From an uncultured Desulfovibrionaceae bacterium (GTDB lineage Bacteria; Desulfobacterota; Desulfovibrionia; Desulfovibrionales; Desulfovibrionaceae), in the NCBI GenBank assembly GCA_949741925.1, contig CATJOY010000045.1, forward strand, positions 1-49,985: a DNA stretch of 49,985 nucleotides, written 5' to 3'. Positions within the stretch are counted from its first letter, which is position 1. Each line of letters starts with the position of its first letter. The notes under the pieces were generated by a model, which did not search any database, was not told the origin of the DNA, and was given only the letters and a program-made list of their open reading frames with translations. Below, piece by piece: positions 38,838 to 48,163 of the stretch. A program made the translations under genes and the position numbers.

Positions 38838-39854
38838 TTATTCTTCCAGGGAAACCCTGTTTCTACCCTCTCGTTTCGATGCATACAGGGCCCTATCAGC
38901 CTTGGCAATGGCATGCTCCAGAGCAATCTCGTCATCTTCAGCCACAACCACACCCGCAACACCGGCACTGATGGTGACCGGCATGGCCGCGTTGTTCTGT
39001 ATTATTTTCTCCTTGTTCACCTGAAGACGCAGACGCTCCAACACGGTATAAGCAACCTCCAGAGACGTATCCGGGAAAAAGATAATAAACTCATCCCCAC
39101 CGTACCGGGCCGGTATGTCATAGGCCCGAAGCATTGTACTGAGTAAACCGGCCAGGGAACACAGCGCCGCGTCCCCTCGCTGGTGGCCCTACACATCATT
39201 AATTGTTTTGAAACGGTCAATATCCAACATGGCAAGAGCCGCCGGGGTTCCGCTGCGTCGCATCCGCTCCATTTCCCGCCGGGCGAGCTGAAGAAAATGG
39301 CGTCTGTTGGCAATGCCCGTAAGCATGTCTATAGTCGCCAGATTGCGGAGTTCTTTCTCTACCTTTTTGCGGGCTTCAACCTCCTGTTGCAAGTCGCTGT
39401 AAAGCAGTTCAAGGCGCTGCTGATGCTCGGTCAAATTTTTATGCGCAAGCTCCAGACGCTGCGCCATGCCATTAAAAGAAATGGATACATCGCCCATGAA
39501 GTCAATCCGTTGCGAAAAATTGCCTCCGGCAAGCGCATCGGATTTCCAGATAAGATGCCTCAAGTTTGACTGTAAAGCCTTCAAAAGGCCGCCTGAATAC
39601 CCGCGCAGCCGGGATGGCACAGTAAAATCGCCTTTGGCAAGCCCCTGAAGCCCTGTCTGAAGATCCTTCACATAGGCAAGCAGCTTTTCCAGCTCCTCTC
39701 GCTCCGGCTTCTCAAGCAGAATATTCGATGGAATTCCATCGCACTTTCCCTTATATAAGGCATCAAACAAAAGAGACAGGATCTCCGCCGGCTCCGAAAC
39801 CGGCGAACTTTCTCCCTTATCGTTGCATTCCTTGGTTCCGGCACTATGCGTCAT
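38838..39854 (-). pseudogene. GGDEF diguanylate cyclase interrupted by an in-frame amber codon
   Basis: The combined frame encodes an N-terminal helical and HAMP-like region (GGNFSQRIDFMGDVSISF) and a GGDEF domain that makes cyclic di-GMP. The active site YGGDEF and the inhibitory RxxD (RAYD, five residues before GGDEF) are intact. Codon 222 is TAG (39191-39189), at the Tyr position of the usual FK-INDxYGH motif (here NDV-stop-GH). Downstream sequence stays in frame to 38838, so a single nonsense change, a sequencing error, or amber readthrough could explain it. Start at ATG 39854 is uncertain; GTG 39905 is possible and would overlap the V4R gene. Confidence 0.8.
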
Positions 39855-39864
39855 CACAAAACCA

Positions 39865-40383
39865 CTAGAGAGAGATAGTAACAGCAAAACGGCAAGTTCG
39901 ATCACCAGTGCACCAGCAATCGATTTCTTTAGCCCGTACCTCCTTGCCGGTATATTGCATCAAAATTCCGGCAATCAATCCTTCATCGTAGGCGCAAAAC
40001 TCGTGCTCAAGCTCCGGAAGCCCGGAACAATCCAGATCTTCCCCTACCGAAAGCACCAGTTCGCCTTTTTCCAAATCTGCTTCCTCAATACGAACGATGC
40101 CGGCGCGCTGTTTCCGAAATACATCCTCAAGCATTGAAACAAAGGCAGGAAACTCCAGATCTCGAGAAAAATAATGATCAAAAAACTTGCGTCCGGCCAA
40201 TTCACCTGCTTCCCGAAAGAGCGTATCCGCTGTTTCAGTGCCATAATGCTGCTCAAGAATATCACGCATGGTGAATTGCATCAGCCTATACATTTCCAAG
40301 CCGGCATAAGGACCGAGTTCCGTTCTGGCATCTACCTGGCCTATCAAATCCCAGCTAAAAGAATAACGCCTTTTTTCACTCAT
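39865..40383 (-). CDS. V4R-domain protein
   Basis: A 172-residue protein with a C-terminal V4R (vinyl-4-reductase) domain, a small-ligand or hydrocarbon-binding fold. The motif KEIDCWCTGDRTCRFAV matches the family's late cysteine-rich end; these cysteines could bind a metal. The N-terminal half is helical. It lies directly upstream of the GGDEF gene, so it may be the sensor for that cyclase. The ATG at 40383 has GGGGGA upstream (about 9 nt). Confidence 0.88.
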   Translation of the reverse strand: MSEKRRYSFSWDLIGQVDARTELGPYAGLEMYRLMQFTMRDILEQHYGTETADTLFREAGELAGRKFFDHYFSRDLEFPAFVSMLEDVFRKQRAGIVRIEEADLEKGELVLSVGEDLDCSGLPELEHEFCAYDEGLIAGILMQYTGKEVRAKEIDCWCTGDRTCRFAVTISL

Positions 40384-40450
40384 CAAACCGTTCCCCCATA
40401 AAGAAAAACTACTTTTCTCATACCTCGCACCTATACAAATACATTCTAAA

Positions 40451-40479
40451 AATATAAAAGAATTTTTGCTAAGCTACAA
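40451..40479 (-). promoter_or_regulatory. Likely sigma-70 promoter for the V4R-GGDEF pair
   Basis: On the minus strand TTGTAG (40479-40474) and TATATT (40456-40451) are spaced by exactly 17 nt in an AT-rich region. The predicted start is about 60 nt before the V4R start codon. Confidence 0.55.
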
Positions 40480-40638
40480 GCATTTTAGCTTTGCACCATT
40501 ATACTCCAGTTCAGGGACGGCCCAAGGGAGGCAGGCCACAAAAAAATACGTGTCCTCCTTCCCCGTGAATGAAAAATTGCCTGGGAAGGCCCCCTCTCCC
40601 CCACTTCGCATTGTGATCTAAGCAGCTGCTTTATGCTT

Positions 40639-40683
40639 TAAACCATCAGCACCCCCCGCAAAACAGGCGGTGCTGATGGTTTA
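40639..40683 (-). terminator. Terminator-like hairpin after the M20 gene
   Basis: A 14-bp perfect stem (TAAACCATCAGCAC with GTGCTGATGGTTTA) with an 17-nt loop, downstream of the M20 hydrolase in its direction of transcription. The T tract is short, partly inside the stem. Confidence 0.65.
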
Positions 40684-40746
40684 CTCAGTCTGCTCACGTA
40701 ACCGGCGAGCGGAAAAATCAGGAGGAATTAGTGTTCTCGGGGAGGA

Positions 40747-42018
40747 TCAACTCACAGGACCACGTTCGAGGCAAGGCTCTACAAGGGGTTCGATCACGCC
40801 GGAAAGTCCCCCCAAAGCGAAGAGCAACAGGAGTATCTTTTGCGCCCCCTTAACGGACCCGGCCGGGGTATATGATTCCTCCAGACTGTGCACCCCCTTG
40901 AAAGTGCCTCCCGAACCCACCACCAGCGCGGGAACGCCCATATTCACCGGAATGTTCTGATTGGTGCTGGCCGGAAGCGAGGGAGAGGCAGGCAACCCCA
41001 CGGCCTCGGTGGCGGCAAGGGCAACCTGAGCAACCAGCGAATCCTCGGCCAGGCTGCCTGCGGGCTTGCTGCCGATACATCGCATCGTGAAGCCTATCCT
41101 GTCGGTGGAACGCCATTTAAGGTTTTCCTCGGCCACAGCCTGTTCAACCAGGGACTCTACGACGGATCCCAAGGAATCAAGCTCACGCGGGTCTACGGAA
41201 CGCATGTCCACTTTCATGCGCGCGCCTTGGGGAATAGCGTTAATAGAGGTTCCTCCCGTCACCACGCCAACGCTGAAGGTGGTACGCGGCGAGATAGGCA
41301 TGGTCAGCTCGGCTATTTTAGCCACGGCACGCCCCATGGCATGCACAGGATTAGGCAGGCCGAAGGCTCGCCAACTGTGCCCGCCAGGACCGGAAAACTC
41401 GAATTCATAGCGGCGAATGCCTACAGCCTGAAGACAGACGTGCTCAGCGCCGTGGCTTTCTACCGAAATAACGGCATCTAAGTCGCCATGCTCGCGCATG
41501 AGAAAACGGATTCCCCTGGCGTTGCCCTCACCTTCCTCACCCACCGTGCCGCAAAAAACAAGCGTGCTTACGGGCTTAAGCCCGGCGTGCTCAATGGCCC
41601 GCAAAATAGAAAGGTTGCAGGCCAAGGCCGCCGTATCGTCACCAATGCCGGGACAGTAAAAACGACCATCCTTTTCTGTAACCGCGAGGGGCGTTTCTTC
41701 CGGAAACACAGTGTCCAGATGGCCTTCTACGAGAATCTTGGGACGGGAAGCGCCTGTTCCGTAGACATAACCGAGCACATTGCCCTCGCTGTCAATAAGG
41801 CAATCCTTGGCTCCATAGCGTTCCAGCTTGTTCTTGTATAGTGGGGAACGCTTGAGATGTTCCTTAAACGGGGCGCCATGGACAACGACAAGCTCTTTGA
41901 GTTCCTCAAAACGGTTGTCCTCGTCGGCTTCCAGATACTCCATAGCCTTGCGAAAGGCCGGATCGGCCAGGAGCTTTTCCAGGGTCTGGGTGACGTTAGG
42001 GGAAAAGATGCGGGGCAT
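40747..42018 (-). CDS. M20-family metallohydrolase
   Basis: A 423-residue zinc-dependent amidohydrolase of the M20 peptidase family. Metal and catalytic residues are visible: GHLDTVFP (His, Asp), GIGDDTAAL (bridging Asp), GEEGEGN (catalytic Glu and ligand) and a late HSLEES His. The middle holds the dimerisation lid with GPGGHSW. Members cleave peptides or N-acyl and N-carbamoyl amino acids; substrate is not fixed by sequence. The ATG at 42018 has GGAGG 6 nt upstream. Last gene of the amidohydrolase cluster. Confidence 0.92.
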   Translation of the reverse strand: MPRIFSPNVTQTLEKLLADPAFRKAMEYLEADEDNRFEELKELVVVHGAPFKEHLKRSPLYKNKLERYGAKDCLIDSEGNVLGYVYGTGASRPKILVEGHLDTVFPEETPLAVTEKDGRFYCPGIGDDTAALACNLSILRAIEHAGLKPVSTLVFCGTVGEEGEGNARGIRFLMREHGDLDAVISVESHGAEHVCLQAVGIRRYEFEFSGPGGHSWRAFGLPNPVHAMGRAVAKIAELTMPISPRTTFSVGVVTGGTSINAIPQGARMKVDMRSVDPRELDSLGSVVESLVEQAVAEENLKWRSTDRIGFTMRCIGSKPAGSLAEDSLVAQVALAATEAVGLPASPSLPASTNQNIPVNMGVPALVVGSGGTFKGVHSLEESYTPAGSVKGAQKILLLLFALGGLSGVIEPLVEPCLERGPVS

Positions 42019-42177
42019 GGCATACCTCCAAAGTTATTTCGTTAGCAAGGCGCCCCGTGCCCGGCGGGCGGCGGATCGGGCGAAACGCAAAGCAAAACGC
42101 CGCACAGCCGCCGTGTATCCGGTCTCTGCCGGAAAACCCATCGAGCAGAAAACCGGTCCCGCCGTCCAGGGCCGAAA

Positions 42178-43560
42178 TTACAGAATCCAGAACACCAAAA
42201 ACGGGCAAATCACCATAAGCAACAGGCACGGCACGGCCTGACGCTTGGCCAGAGCAAAGGGCAATACGCCCGCCATGCCGCACGTCGCCATGCTCGCGCC
42301 GAACACCGGCGACATAGTGCGACCGAAGCAGCTCATAAAGTCGATGGGCAACATGATCAAAATGCCGGGAATCGCGAATTTCGCAGCAACATCCGGCACC
42401 AACGCCGCAAAGGCGAAAAAGGCGGCATTGCCGGACCCCATAAGAAACGCTGAGGCAAACACGATAAGACAAGCGCAGATAGTCAGGGGCTCCACGCTGA
42501 ACCCGGCGTTTTGGGCTGCCGCAACCATGGTGGATACGGCGCCAAGACTGATAATGCCTTTAGCGAACACAGCGCTCGCGGCGATAATAGCGATGACAAG
42601 GCCAAAAGTTTTGCCCATTTGCTCAAAAAAAGGCTTGAGTGAACCAAGCGCCACTCCTGCCGAGCGAAGGCGGATCATTTCTACCACTATAGCCAGAATA
42701 GCAGAAAGGAACATCGCCGTGGCGACATTGAGCTTGATTTTGGGTAAACCGAAATAGCTTGTCACCAGCGGACTACAGGCCACGATAAGGGCCAGAGGAA
42801 AAAGGGGAAGTAAAGCGTAAAATTTGGGCGGCAACGAGACATCCTTCGGGAGTTGCATGGATTCCAGAGCGGCGATGGCCCCAGGATCCGGCCCCTCCTT
42901 ACGATCCCAATAGCGCTGGGTAACGTATTCAGAGAGGAACAACACCAGAATCAGGGGACCGAGCAAAGGAAGCTGGTATTCAAGGAAATATGTCGATACT
43001 TCCATTTGCAGTATATTGGAACCAAAAATCATGTTGGGCGAAGCCGGGCCGATGGTCAGGGTACGCGCTGTGCCGATAATGGCCAAGGCCGAAAGCCGAC
43101 TGACGCCCTTGCGCACCAAAAGAGGATACAGCGTGATCATCAGCAGCACGGAAAGGCCCGCCGCGCTGGGGATGAATACAGAGAGGAATTGCACGATCCA
43201 GAAGGAAGCCATCAGCACAATATAGGGATTATGAATCATGTGCAACGGCCTGGATACCACATCCAGCAGCACGTTGCTGGCTTTGATATGGTCCATCAGC
43301 TTGGAAAATCCTGCGATGGCCATAATTTGCAGCCCCACCGCGCCTACCGTACTTGAATAGGTACGCCGCATCACCTCAAACAGATCAAGGAAAAAGGCGT
43401 TGGCATCTTTGGCGGGCAACAACGGCGTCAGCCCCAGCAGCGAGGCCGCCGCCAGCATAATAAGGCCGGCAACCAGCAAGACACCGGTCGCGTAGGTCTT
43501 TTTCCCGATCATATAGGCAGCCCAGAAAATGACGACTACCGCCACGAGTAAACCCGACAT
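42178..43560 (-). CDS. DcuC-like C4-dicarboxylate carrier
   Basis: A 460-residue membrane protein with about 12 hydrophobic segments, resembling anaerobic C4-dicarboxylate carriers of the DcuC type. Useful signatures are IFIPSAAGLSVLLM near the middle of the first half and ASAFLMGSGNAAFFAF plus MSCFGRTMSPVFGASM in the second. Whether it carries dicarboxylates or the cluster's own substrate is unknown. The ATG at 43560 has AGAGGAG upstream. It lies between the M20 gene and the cyclic amidohydrolase gene. Confidence 0.88.
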   Translation of the reverse strand: MSGLLVAVVVIFWAAYMIGKKTYATGVLLVAGLIMLAAASLLGLTPLLPAKDANAFFLDLFEVMRRTYSSTVGAVGLQIMAIAGFSKLMDHIKASNVLLDVVSRPLHMIHNPYIVLMASFWIVQFLSVFIPSAAGLSVLLMITLYPLLVRKGVSRLSALAIIGTARTLTIGPASPNMIFGSNILQMEVSTYFLEYQLPLLGPLILVLFLSEYVTQRYWDRKEGPDPGAIAALESMQLPKDVSLPPKFYALLPLFPLALIVACSPLVTSYFGLPKIKLNVATAMFLSAILAIVVEMIRLRSAGVALGSLKPFFEQMGKTFGLVIAIIAASAVFAKGIISLGAVSTMVAAAQNAGFSVEPLTICACLIVFASAFLMGSGNAAFFAFAALVPDVAAKFAIPGILIMLPIDFMSCFGRTMSPVFGASMATCGMAGVLPFALAKRQAVPCLLLMVICPFLVFWIL

Positions 43561-43666
43561 AGGCGTTTCTCCTCTTTGTGTGCCGTTCTTGGTTATAAGG
43601 AATCGTCCGATAAAGGGGCATTTACCTCCTCATACGTAGAGTTTTTTGTGGCTTGCGCAGCGCGGG

Positions 43667-45079
43667 TCAGGCGGCGTGCCCTCTCCGAAACAGGCTGAAA
43701 GAAAGATCGGCGATGATCGTCTTCAGACCGGCTTTACGCACGGCCTCAACGCCTTCGGGTTGCGTGACGACCGTGCCCGGCCCGTCATGGCAGACACCGT
43801 GCGCCATGCACACCCGGCCGTTGACAAGGGTGTACAGGGCTTCGCCGCTTTGCGGATCAAAAACCGCGATATCGCCGTCCGCGCCGGGCGTAAGATGCCC
43901 TTTGCCCGGCAGCCCCAGCATACGGGCCGGGTTAAGGCTCGCCTTGCGCACCAGATCCTCCAACGTCATGTAACGGGCTCGAACCAAAGCCAGCCCGTTG
44001 CGGAAAATAACGTTGCGAGGATTGGCTCCGCCGTCGGAACACAGGCTATCCACCACAAAGGAACCATCCTGGCGCCGCGCAGTGGCACAACTGACAAGGG
44101 AAATAGGATTGTTGACCGCAAAGGTGCACTGCGCCTCGGGGAAAGACTTCCAATAAGCATGCCCGTCTGTTGGAGAAAGCAGGTTCATTACCCCGCCGGC
44201 TAAAGCGTAGATGACGCAGTACCCCTGCACGATGGCTTCTTCCAGACCCGCCGCCGTTTCAGGATACCCGCCCATACGCAGGCAGTTACGCGTAACCTGG
44301 CTTTCAATCTCTCCTTGAGCGTCAAGGGTACAGTACGTGCCGTTCATCACGGAAAGGTAGGATTCGCTAACCAGGTTGGGATGGGCTCGCAGGGCTTCGA
44401 GAGCCAGGCGGATTTCCTCGTTCACGTCGTAGACCATGCCGCGACAATAGGAGTTAACATGCGCCACATGCAAAGGGTTCTCCCCGGCAAGTTCCACGGC
44501 TTCGAGCAGCCCTTTGATATTGCTGCCCGTGGCTGTGGAGCCGCAGTGGAAGGCAATATATCCTTTGCGCCGCGCGCAAACTTCGATAATGCGGCCCGTA
44601 ACCTCCTGGCTGAAGGGGTAATGACCACCCATGATTTTGATGCCGAAGGCGCCTTTGCTCAAGCGCTCGTCGATACAGGCCCGGATCTGATTTTCTGTTG
44701 CGCCCTCCGTAGGGATATCCTTTTCGGCAAAAAGCGCATTCATGCATCCCGCGTTGATGCCCGAGCCAACAGCGCGGATTTCTTCCAAAAAGACATCCAC
44801 CGGGCCGCGCATATCCATAGCCGTGGTCACACCGCACCGGAGTAACATACGGTAGGCAGCGCCGCGCGATCCCGGCCGCACCGTATGCACATGAGGATCA
44901 ATGACGCCGGGCACCACCAAGGCGCCTTGCGCATCAAGGACCGACGAGGCCCGGAATATGCTAAGATCTTGTCCTACTTCTGCTACTTTTCCGTTGCTGA
45001 GGGCCACATCCATCACCCGATGAATGTTATTGAGCGGGTCTACCACTGTTCCGTTTTTGACCAACACGTCAATATCCAT
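43667..45079 (-). CDS. Cyclic-amidohydrolase-type metal enzyme (dihydroorotase-like)
   Basis: A 470-residue TIM-barrel amidohydrolase related to dihydroorotases and hydantoinases. DPHVHT gives the first metal His pair, FGIKIMGG has the lysine that is carboxylated in related enzymes, and FHCGS and HVAHVN supply further ligands; CSDGG is the expected late aspartate region. Such enzymes open cyclic amides. The ATG at 45079 has AGGAGG 5 nt upstream. It is followed by DcuC-like and M20 genes, suggesting a pathway that opens a ring then cleaves an amide. Confidence 0.88.
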   Translation of the reverse strand: MDIDVLVKNGTVVDPLNNIHRVMDVALSNGKVAEVGQDLSIFRASSVLDAQGALVVPGVIDPHVHTVRPGSRGAAYRMLLRCGVTTAMDMRGPVDVFLEEIRAVGSGINAGCMNALFAEKDIPTEGATENQIRACIDERLSKGAFGIKIMGGHYPFSQEVTGRIIEVCARRKGYIAFHCGSTATGSNIKGLLEAVELAGENPLHVAHVNSYCRGMVYDVNEEIRLALEALRAHPNLVSESYLSVMNGTYCTLDAQGEIESQVTRNCLRMGGYPETAAGLEEAIVQGYCVIYALAGGVMNLLSPTDGHAYWKSFPEAQCTFAVNNPISLVSCATARRQDGSFVVDSLCSDGGANPRNVIFRNGLALVRARYMTLEDLVRKASLNPARMLGLPGKGHLTPGADGDIAVFDPQSGEALYTLVNGRVCMAHGVCHDGPGTVVTQPEGVEAVRKAGLKTIIADLSFSLFRRGHAA

Positions 45080-45167
45080 CTGATCCTCCTGCACCCTGTC
45101 CCTGCAAACAGGGGCGCCGATAATAAAAGTGTGCCGCGTTGCCGCGAGGAAACAAAGGAGGTTTCGC

Positions 45168-45965
45168 CTACACCAGTGATGAAAGCATGCGAACGGCCAC
45201 TACAAGCAACAGGCAGGCAAAACACCGCTTGAGCTTGGGAACGGGGAGCTTGTGGGCCAGACGCGCTCCCAGCGGCGCGGTGAGCATGCTCACAACCAGA
45301 ATGCCGACCAGCGCGGGAAGGTAGACATAGCCGAAGGACCACGGCGGCAGCCCCGCCGCGCCAAAGCCGCCAATGATGTAGCTGAGCCCTCCGGCCACGG
45401 CGATGGGAAAGCCAATAGCTGCGGAAGTGCCTACTGCACGGTGTGCAGGGACGTTGTGCCAGAGCATGAAGGGGACAGAAAGGGTGCCGCCTCCGATGCC
45501 TACCAGGCTGGATACCGCTCCGATGAGCAGACCGGCGAGGGTCATCCCTACGAATCCGGGCAGGTGGCGGGAAGGCTTGGGTTTTTTGTTCAAAAACATC
45601 TGCACGGATACATAGAAGAGGAACAGCACAAAAAAGCCTTTGAGAAAGGCTCCCGGCAGATGCGGGGCCACCTGAGCGCCACAAAAGGTGCCCACGACGA
45701 TGCCGGGAGCCACGGCTCTGACAATGCTCCACGCCACAGCGCCGCGCTGGTGATGCGCCAGACTGCTGGAAATGGAAGTAAACGCAATGCTGGCCATAGA
45801 GGTGCCGAGAGCCAGCAGCATAATGAACTCCGGAGAAATTTGCTGCCACCCGAAAGCAAAAACGAGCATCGGGACTATGACTATGCCCCCACCCACACCA
45901 AAAAGCCCGGCCAACAGTCCGGCAACGGCGCCAAGAACGCCATACAGCAACAATGTGGTAATCAC
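45168..45965 (-). CDS. TSUP-family permease (second copy)
   Basis: A 265-residue inner-membrane protein with two glycine-rich TSUP motifs (GLLAGLFGVGGGIVIVP near the N-terminus, GAVSSLVGIGGGTLSVP mid-protein). It starts with GTG at 45965, with AAAGGAGGG 4 nt upstream. It is the first gene of the amidohydrolase cluster, so it may export or import a product of that pathway (inference). It differs clearly from the TSUP protein at 27421. Confidence 0.9.
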   Translation of the reverse strand: MITTLLLYGVLGAVAGLLAGLFGVGGGIVIVPMLVFAFGWQQISPEFIMLLALGTSMASIAFTSISSSLAHHQRGAVAWSIVRAVAPGIVVGTFCGAQVAPHLPGAFLKGFFVLFLFYVSVQMFLNKKPKPSRHLPGFVGMTLAGLLIGAVSSLVGIGGGTLSVPFMLWHNVPAHRAVGTSAAIGFPIAVAGGLSYIIGGFGAAGLPPWSFGYVYLPALVGILVVSMLTAPLGARLAHKLPVPKLKRCFACLLLVVAVRMLSSLV

Positions 45966-46555
45966 ATACCCTCCTTTATATATGGTTTCCCCACATGGAG
46001 TTTTTTTCCTTAGAAAAAAGAACGTCCCTCGTATCTCAAACAGGCCTCGGCCGGTCCGTACGAACCATATGAACCGGCAACACAGGTTGTGGAAGACAAT
46101 ACGCCTAGGGATCCTCCCCCGTTAACTTGCCTGTAAAAAAACTATATTTTTCGTATTTCCATGCAAAACGATAAAAGATTTTGCCGTATTCCCTTACCGA
46201 TTTTCCCTCCTTTAGGCCTTGTCTCCCTGGAGATTCCTGCCCTTTATACGCGACGGTTTATAGAGTTGGTGCAGCGTAAAACCAAAAACGGAGTGCCGCC
46301 GAATGACGCGCAGCTCAGGGTAGGAAGAAAGATTCCCCCTCTGGAACGTGCGCCCGTCCTTACCCGGACCGTACCGACCGACTCGGGCTCTCTCGGGATG
46401 GAAGGGACCAAGTAAGAGGGGAACTGATAAGAAGGAACAGCAGCTCACCAAAGAGTTCAAGGTAGGAAAAAAAGCGCGGTGAGGATAAGAGGCGGATAGC
46501 GCGCGGAGCCGCCATCGTCTTGTCAGGCCTGAAGAATAGCTATACCATAGCCGCC
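45966..46555. other. Intergenic stretch between divergent genes
   Basis: About 590 bases with an AT-rich section near 46130-46200, the expected place for promoters of the minus-strand amidohydrolase cluster. Frames of about 80 codons exist on both strands but match nothing recognised and have no ribosome sites. Confidence 0.5.
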
Positions 46556-47755
46556 ATGAAGCTTTCTGTCATCATTCCGGCCTACAATCGTCACGACCTC
46601 AGCGCCGCCTGTCTGGATTCCCTTGCGCGGTCTTCAGGCCCGGAACTGGGCGAAGTCATTTTTGTAGATAACGCCTCGTCTGATGCGACTCCTGAACGCA
46701 TTCCACCGTTGGGCGAGAGTTTCTTTGGTAGTCGTTTCCGGTATCTGCGCCTTCCTGATAACAGGAACTTTGCAGGAGCCTGCAATGCCGGAGCACGAAA
46801 TGCCCATCAGCCGCTGCTTTTTTTACTGAATAACGATACCTTGCTTACGCCGGGCTGGTCCGCTCCATTGCTCCGGGCAATGGCAAACACGCCGCGTATC
46901 GGGGCGGCCTCTCCTCTGCTGTTGTATCCCGGGGATCTCCGCGTACAACATCTCGGGATCTCGGTCGCTCCCGAAGGTCTCAACCACTTATATCGTTTTT
47001 TCCCTGGAACCCATCCTCTGGTCCGTAAAAAAAGAACTTGGCAAGCTCTTTCGGGAGCCGCCTTGCTCATTCCAGCCGGGCTGTTCGCCGACGCGGGGGG
47101 ATTTCATGAGGGGTACCGCAACGGCTTTGAAGATCTGGAACTCTGCTGCCGTATACGACAACAAGGGTATCTCCTGAGCTGCGAGCCGGAATCTGTTGTG
47201 CTTCATATGGAAGGACAAACGCCGGGCCGAAAAGATGCCGAAGCAGCCAATGCCCTCCTTTTCCGGGAACGCTGCGCCGGAAGGTTATCTCCCGATATTT
47301 TCGAGTTGGTAACAAACGATGGCTATGAACTGACCCTAACGCCCTGGCTGGATTGTCTGCCGGCACTATCCGTGATGAAAGCCAGGGCAATTTCTCAGGA
47401 GGCAGGGGCATCTCCCGCCCGCTGGCATGAAGCCGTGCAGAAAGAACCGCTCTGGGCCGAGGGCTACGCCCGACTCGCAGGAGGGTTGGAGCAGCGGGGC
47501 AACTGGGAAGCGGCAACCAGGATGCGCTTGTATCAGGCCGTCTTCGCTCCAACGGCCGCAAGTCTTATGCTTCTCGGCAAGGCGGCAGCCCGAGCGGGCA
47601 ATGCCGATCTTGCCCGGCAATCCTTTGATCAGGCAACGCGCATCCGGGCGCTCACTACAAAGACGCAACAGCGGGCGCAACGGGCTCGGGAACTGCGGGA
47701 TGCTCTTCCTTACGGCCACCCCATGCGTTCACTCTACGCGAAATATGCGGACTAG
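46556..47755 (+). CDS. Family 2 glycosyltransferase with C-terminal TPR-like region
   Basis: About 399 residues. The GT-A domain (1-230) has LSVIIPAYNRHDLSAACLDS, VIFVDNASSDATPE, the metal-binding LLNNDT and YRNGFEDLELCCRIRQQGY. The C-terminal part (about 275-395) has helix pairs like tetratricopeptide repeats (ARWHEAVQKEPLWAEGYARL, NADLARQSFDQATRIRAL), probably for protein binding. The ATG at 46556 is chosen because MKLSVIIPAYN is the normal start; the frame is open 36 nt upstream. No strong ribosome site. Substrate unknown. Confidence 0.88.
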   Translation: MKLSVIIPAYNRHDLSAACLDSLARSSGPELGEVIFVDNASSDATPERIPPLGESFFGSRFRYLRLPDNRNFAGACNAGARNAHQPLLFLLNNDTLLTPGWSAPLLRAMANTPRIGAASPLLLYPGDLRVQHLGISVAPEGLNHLYRFFPGTHPLVRKKRTWQALSGAALLIPAGLFADAGGFHEGYRNGFEDLELCCRIRQQGYLLSCEPESVVLHMEGQTPGRKDAEAANALLFRERCAGRLSPDIFELVTNDGYELTLTPWLDCLPALSVMKARAISQEAGASPARWHEAVQKEPLWAEGYARLAGGLEQRGNWEAATRMRLYQAVFAPTAASLMLLGKAAARAGNADLARQSFDQATRIRALTTKTQQRAQRARELRDALPYGHPMRSLYAKYAD

Positions 47756-48163
47756 TATGGTGTTGCCTTACCGTATATCTCCGGCTGAGCAGGGCGTTGC
47801 CCCGGCCCTCTGCCGTGGAACCGCTCGCAAGAAAACGCAATAGAACCCGGGAACGCCATTCCTGCGCTCCCCTGAGGACGGCGCCGCCCGAAGCAATGAT
47901 TTCTTGCAAAAAATATTTTATCCTCGCCCAGCGGCCTTTTATTGGGAAACAGCCTCGGCCCTGAAAGAAAAGAATACATATTTTTATGCGTTACGGAGTA
48001 GTCGGTGAGGTATATCGGTATATGCCGTACCCTCCTCTTCTTTCCTGCCTCCCGCACTGCTCCCCCTCTGGCAGCTACTCTGAACGGAGCTTACACCGCA
48101 CAGACCATCTTTCCCATTTGCAAAAACTCGGCTTCGTTGTATTTTCCACACATGCGATACATC
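47756..48163. other. Intergenic stretch before the nagZ-like gene
   Basis: About 400 bases with no supported gene; the reading frame of the next gene is open here but the upstream part looks noncoding. AT-rich sections near 47900-47925 and 47970-47990 could hold a promoter; no clear hexamer pair was found. Confidence 0.5.

Larger units (their letters stand above)
40384..40746. other. Intergenic stretch between M20 gene and V4R gene
   Basis: About 363 bases with an AT-rich promoter region for the V4R gene and a long inverted repeat (both listed separately). No gene is supported here. Confidence 0.6.

Noticed and set aside
46161..46460. Overlapping open frames of about 80 codons on both strands
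   Set aside because: No ribosome sites, no recognisable domains and composition typical of noncoding sequence.
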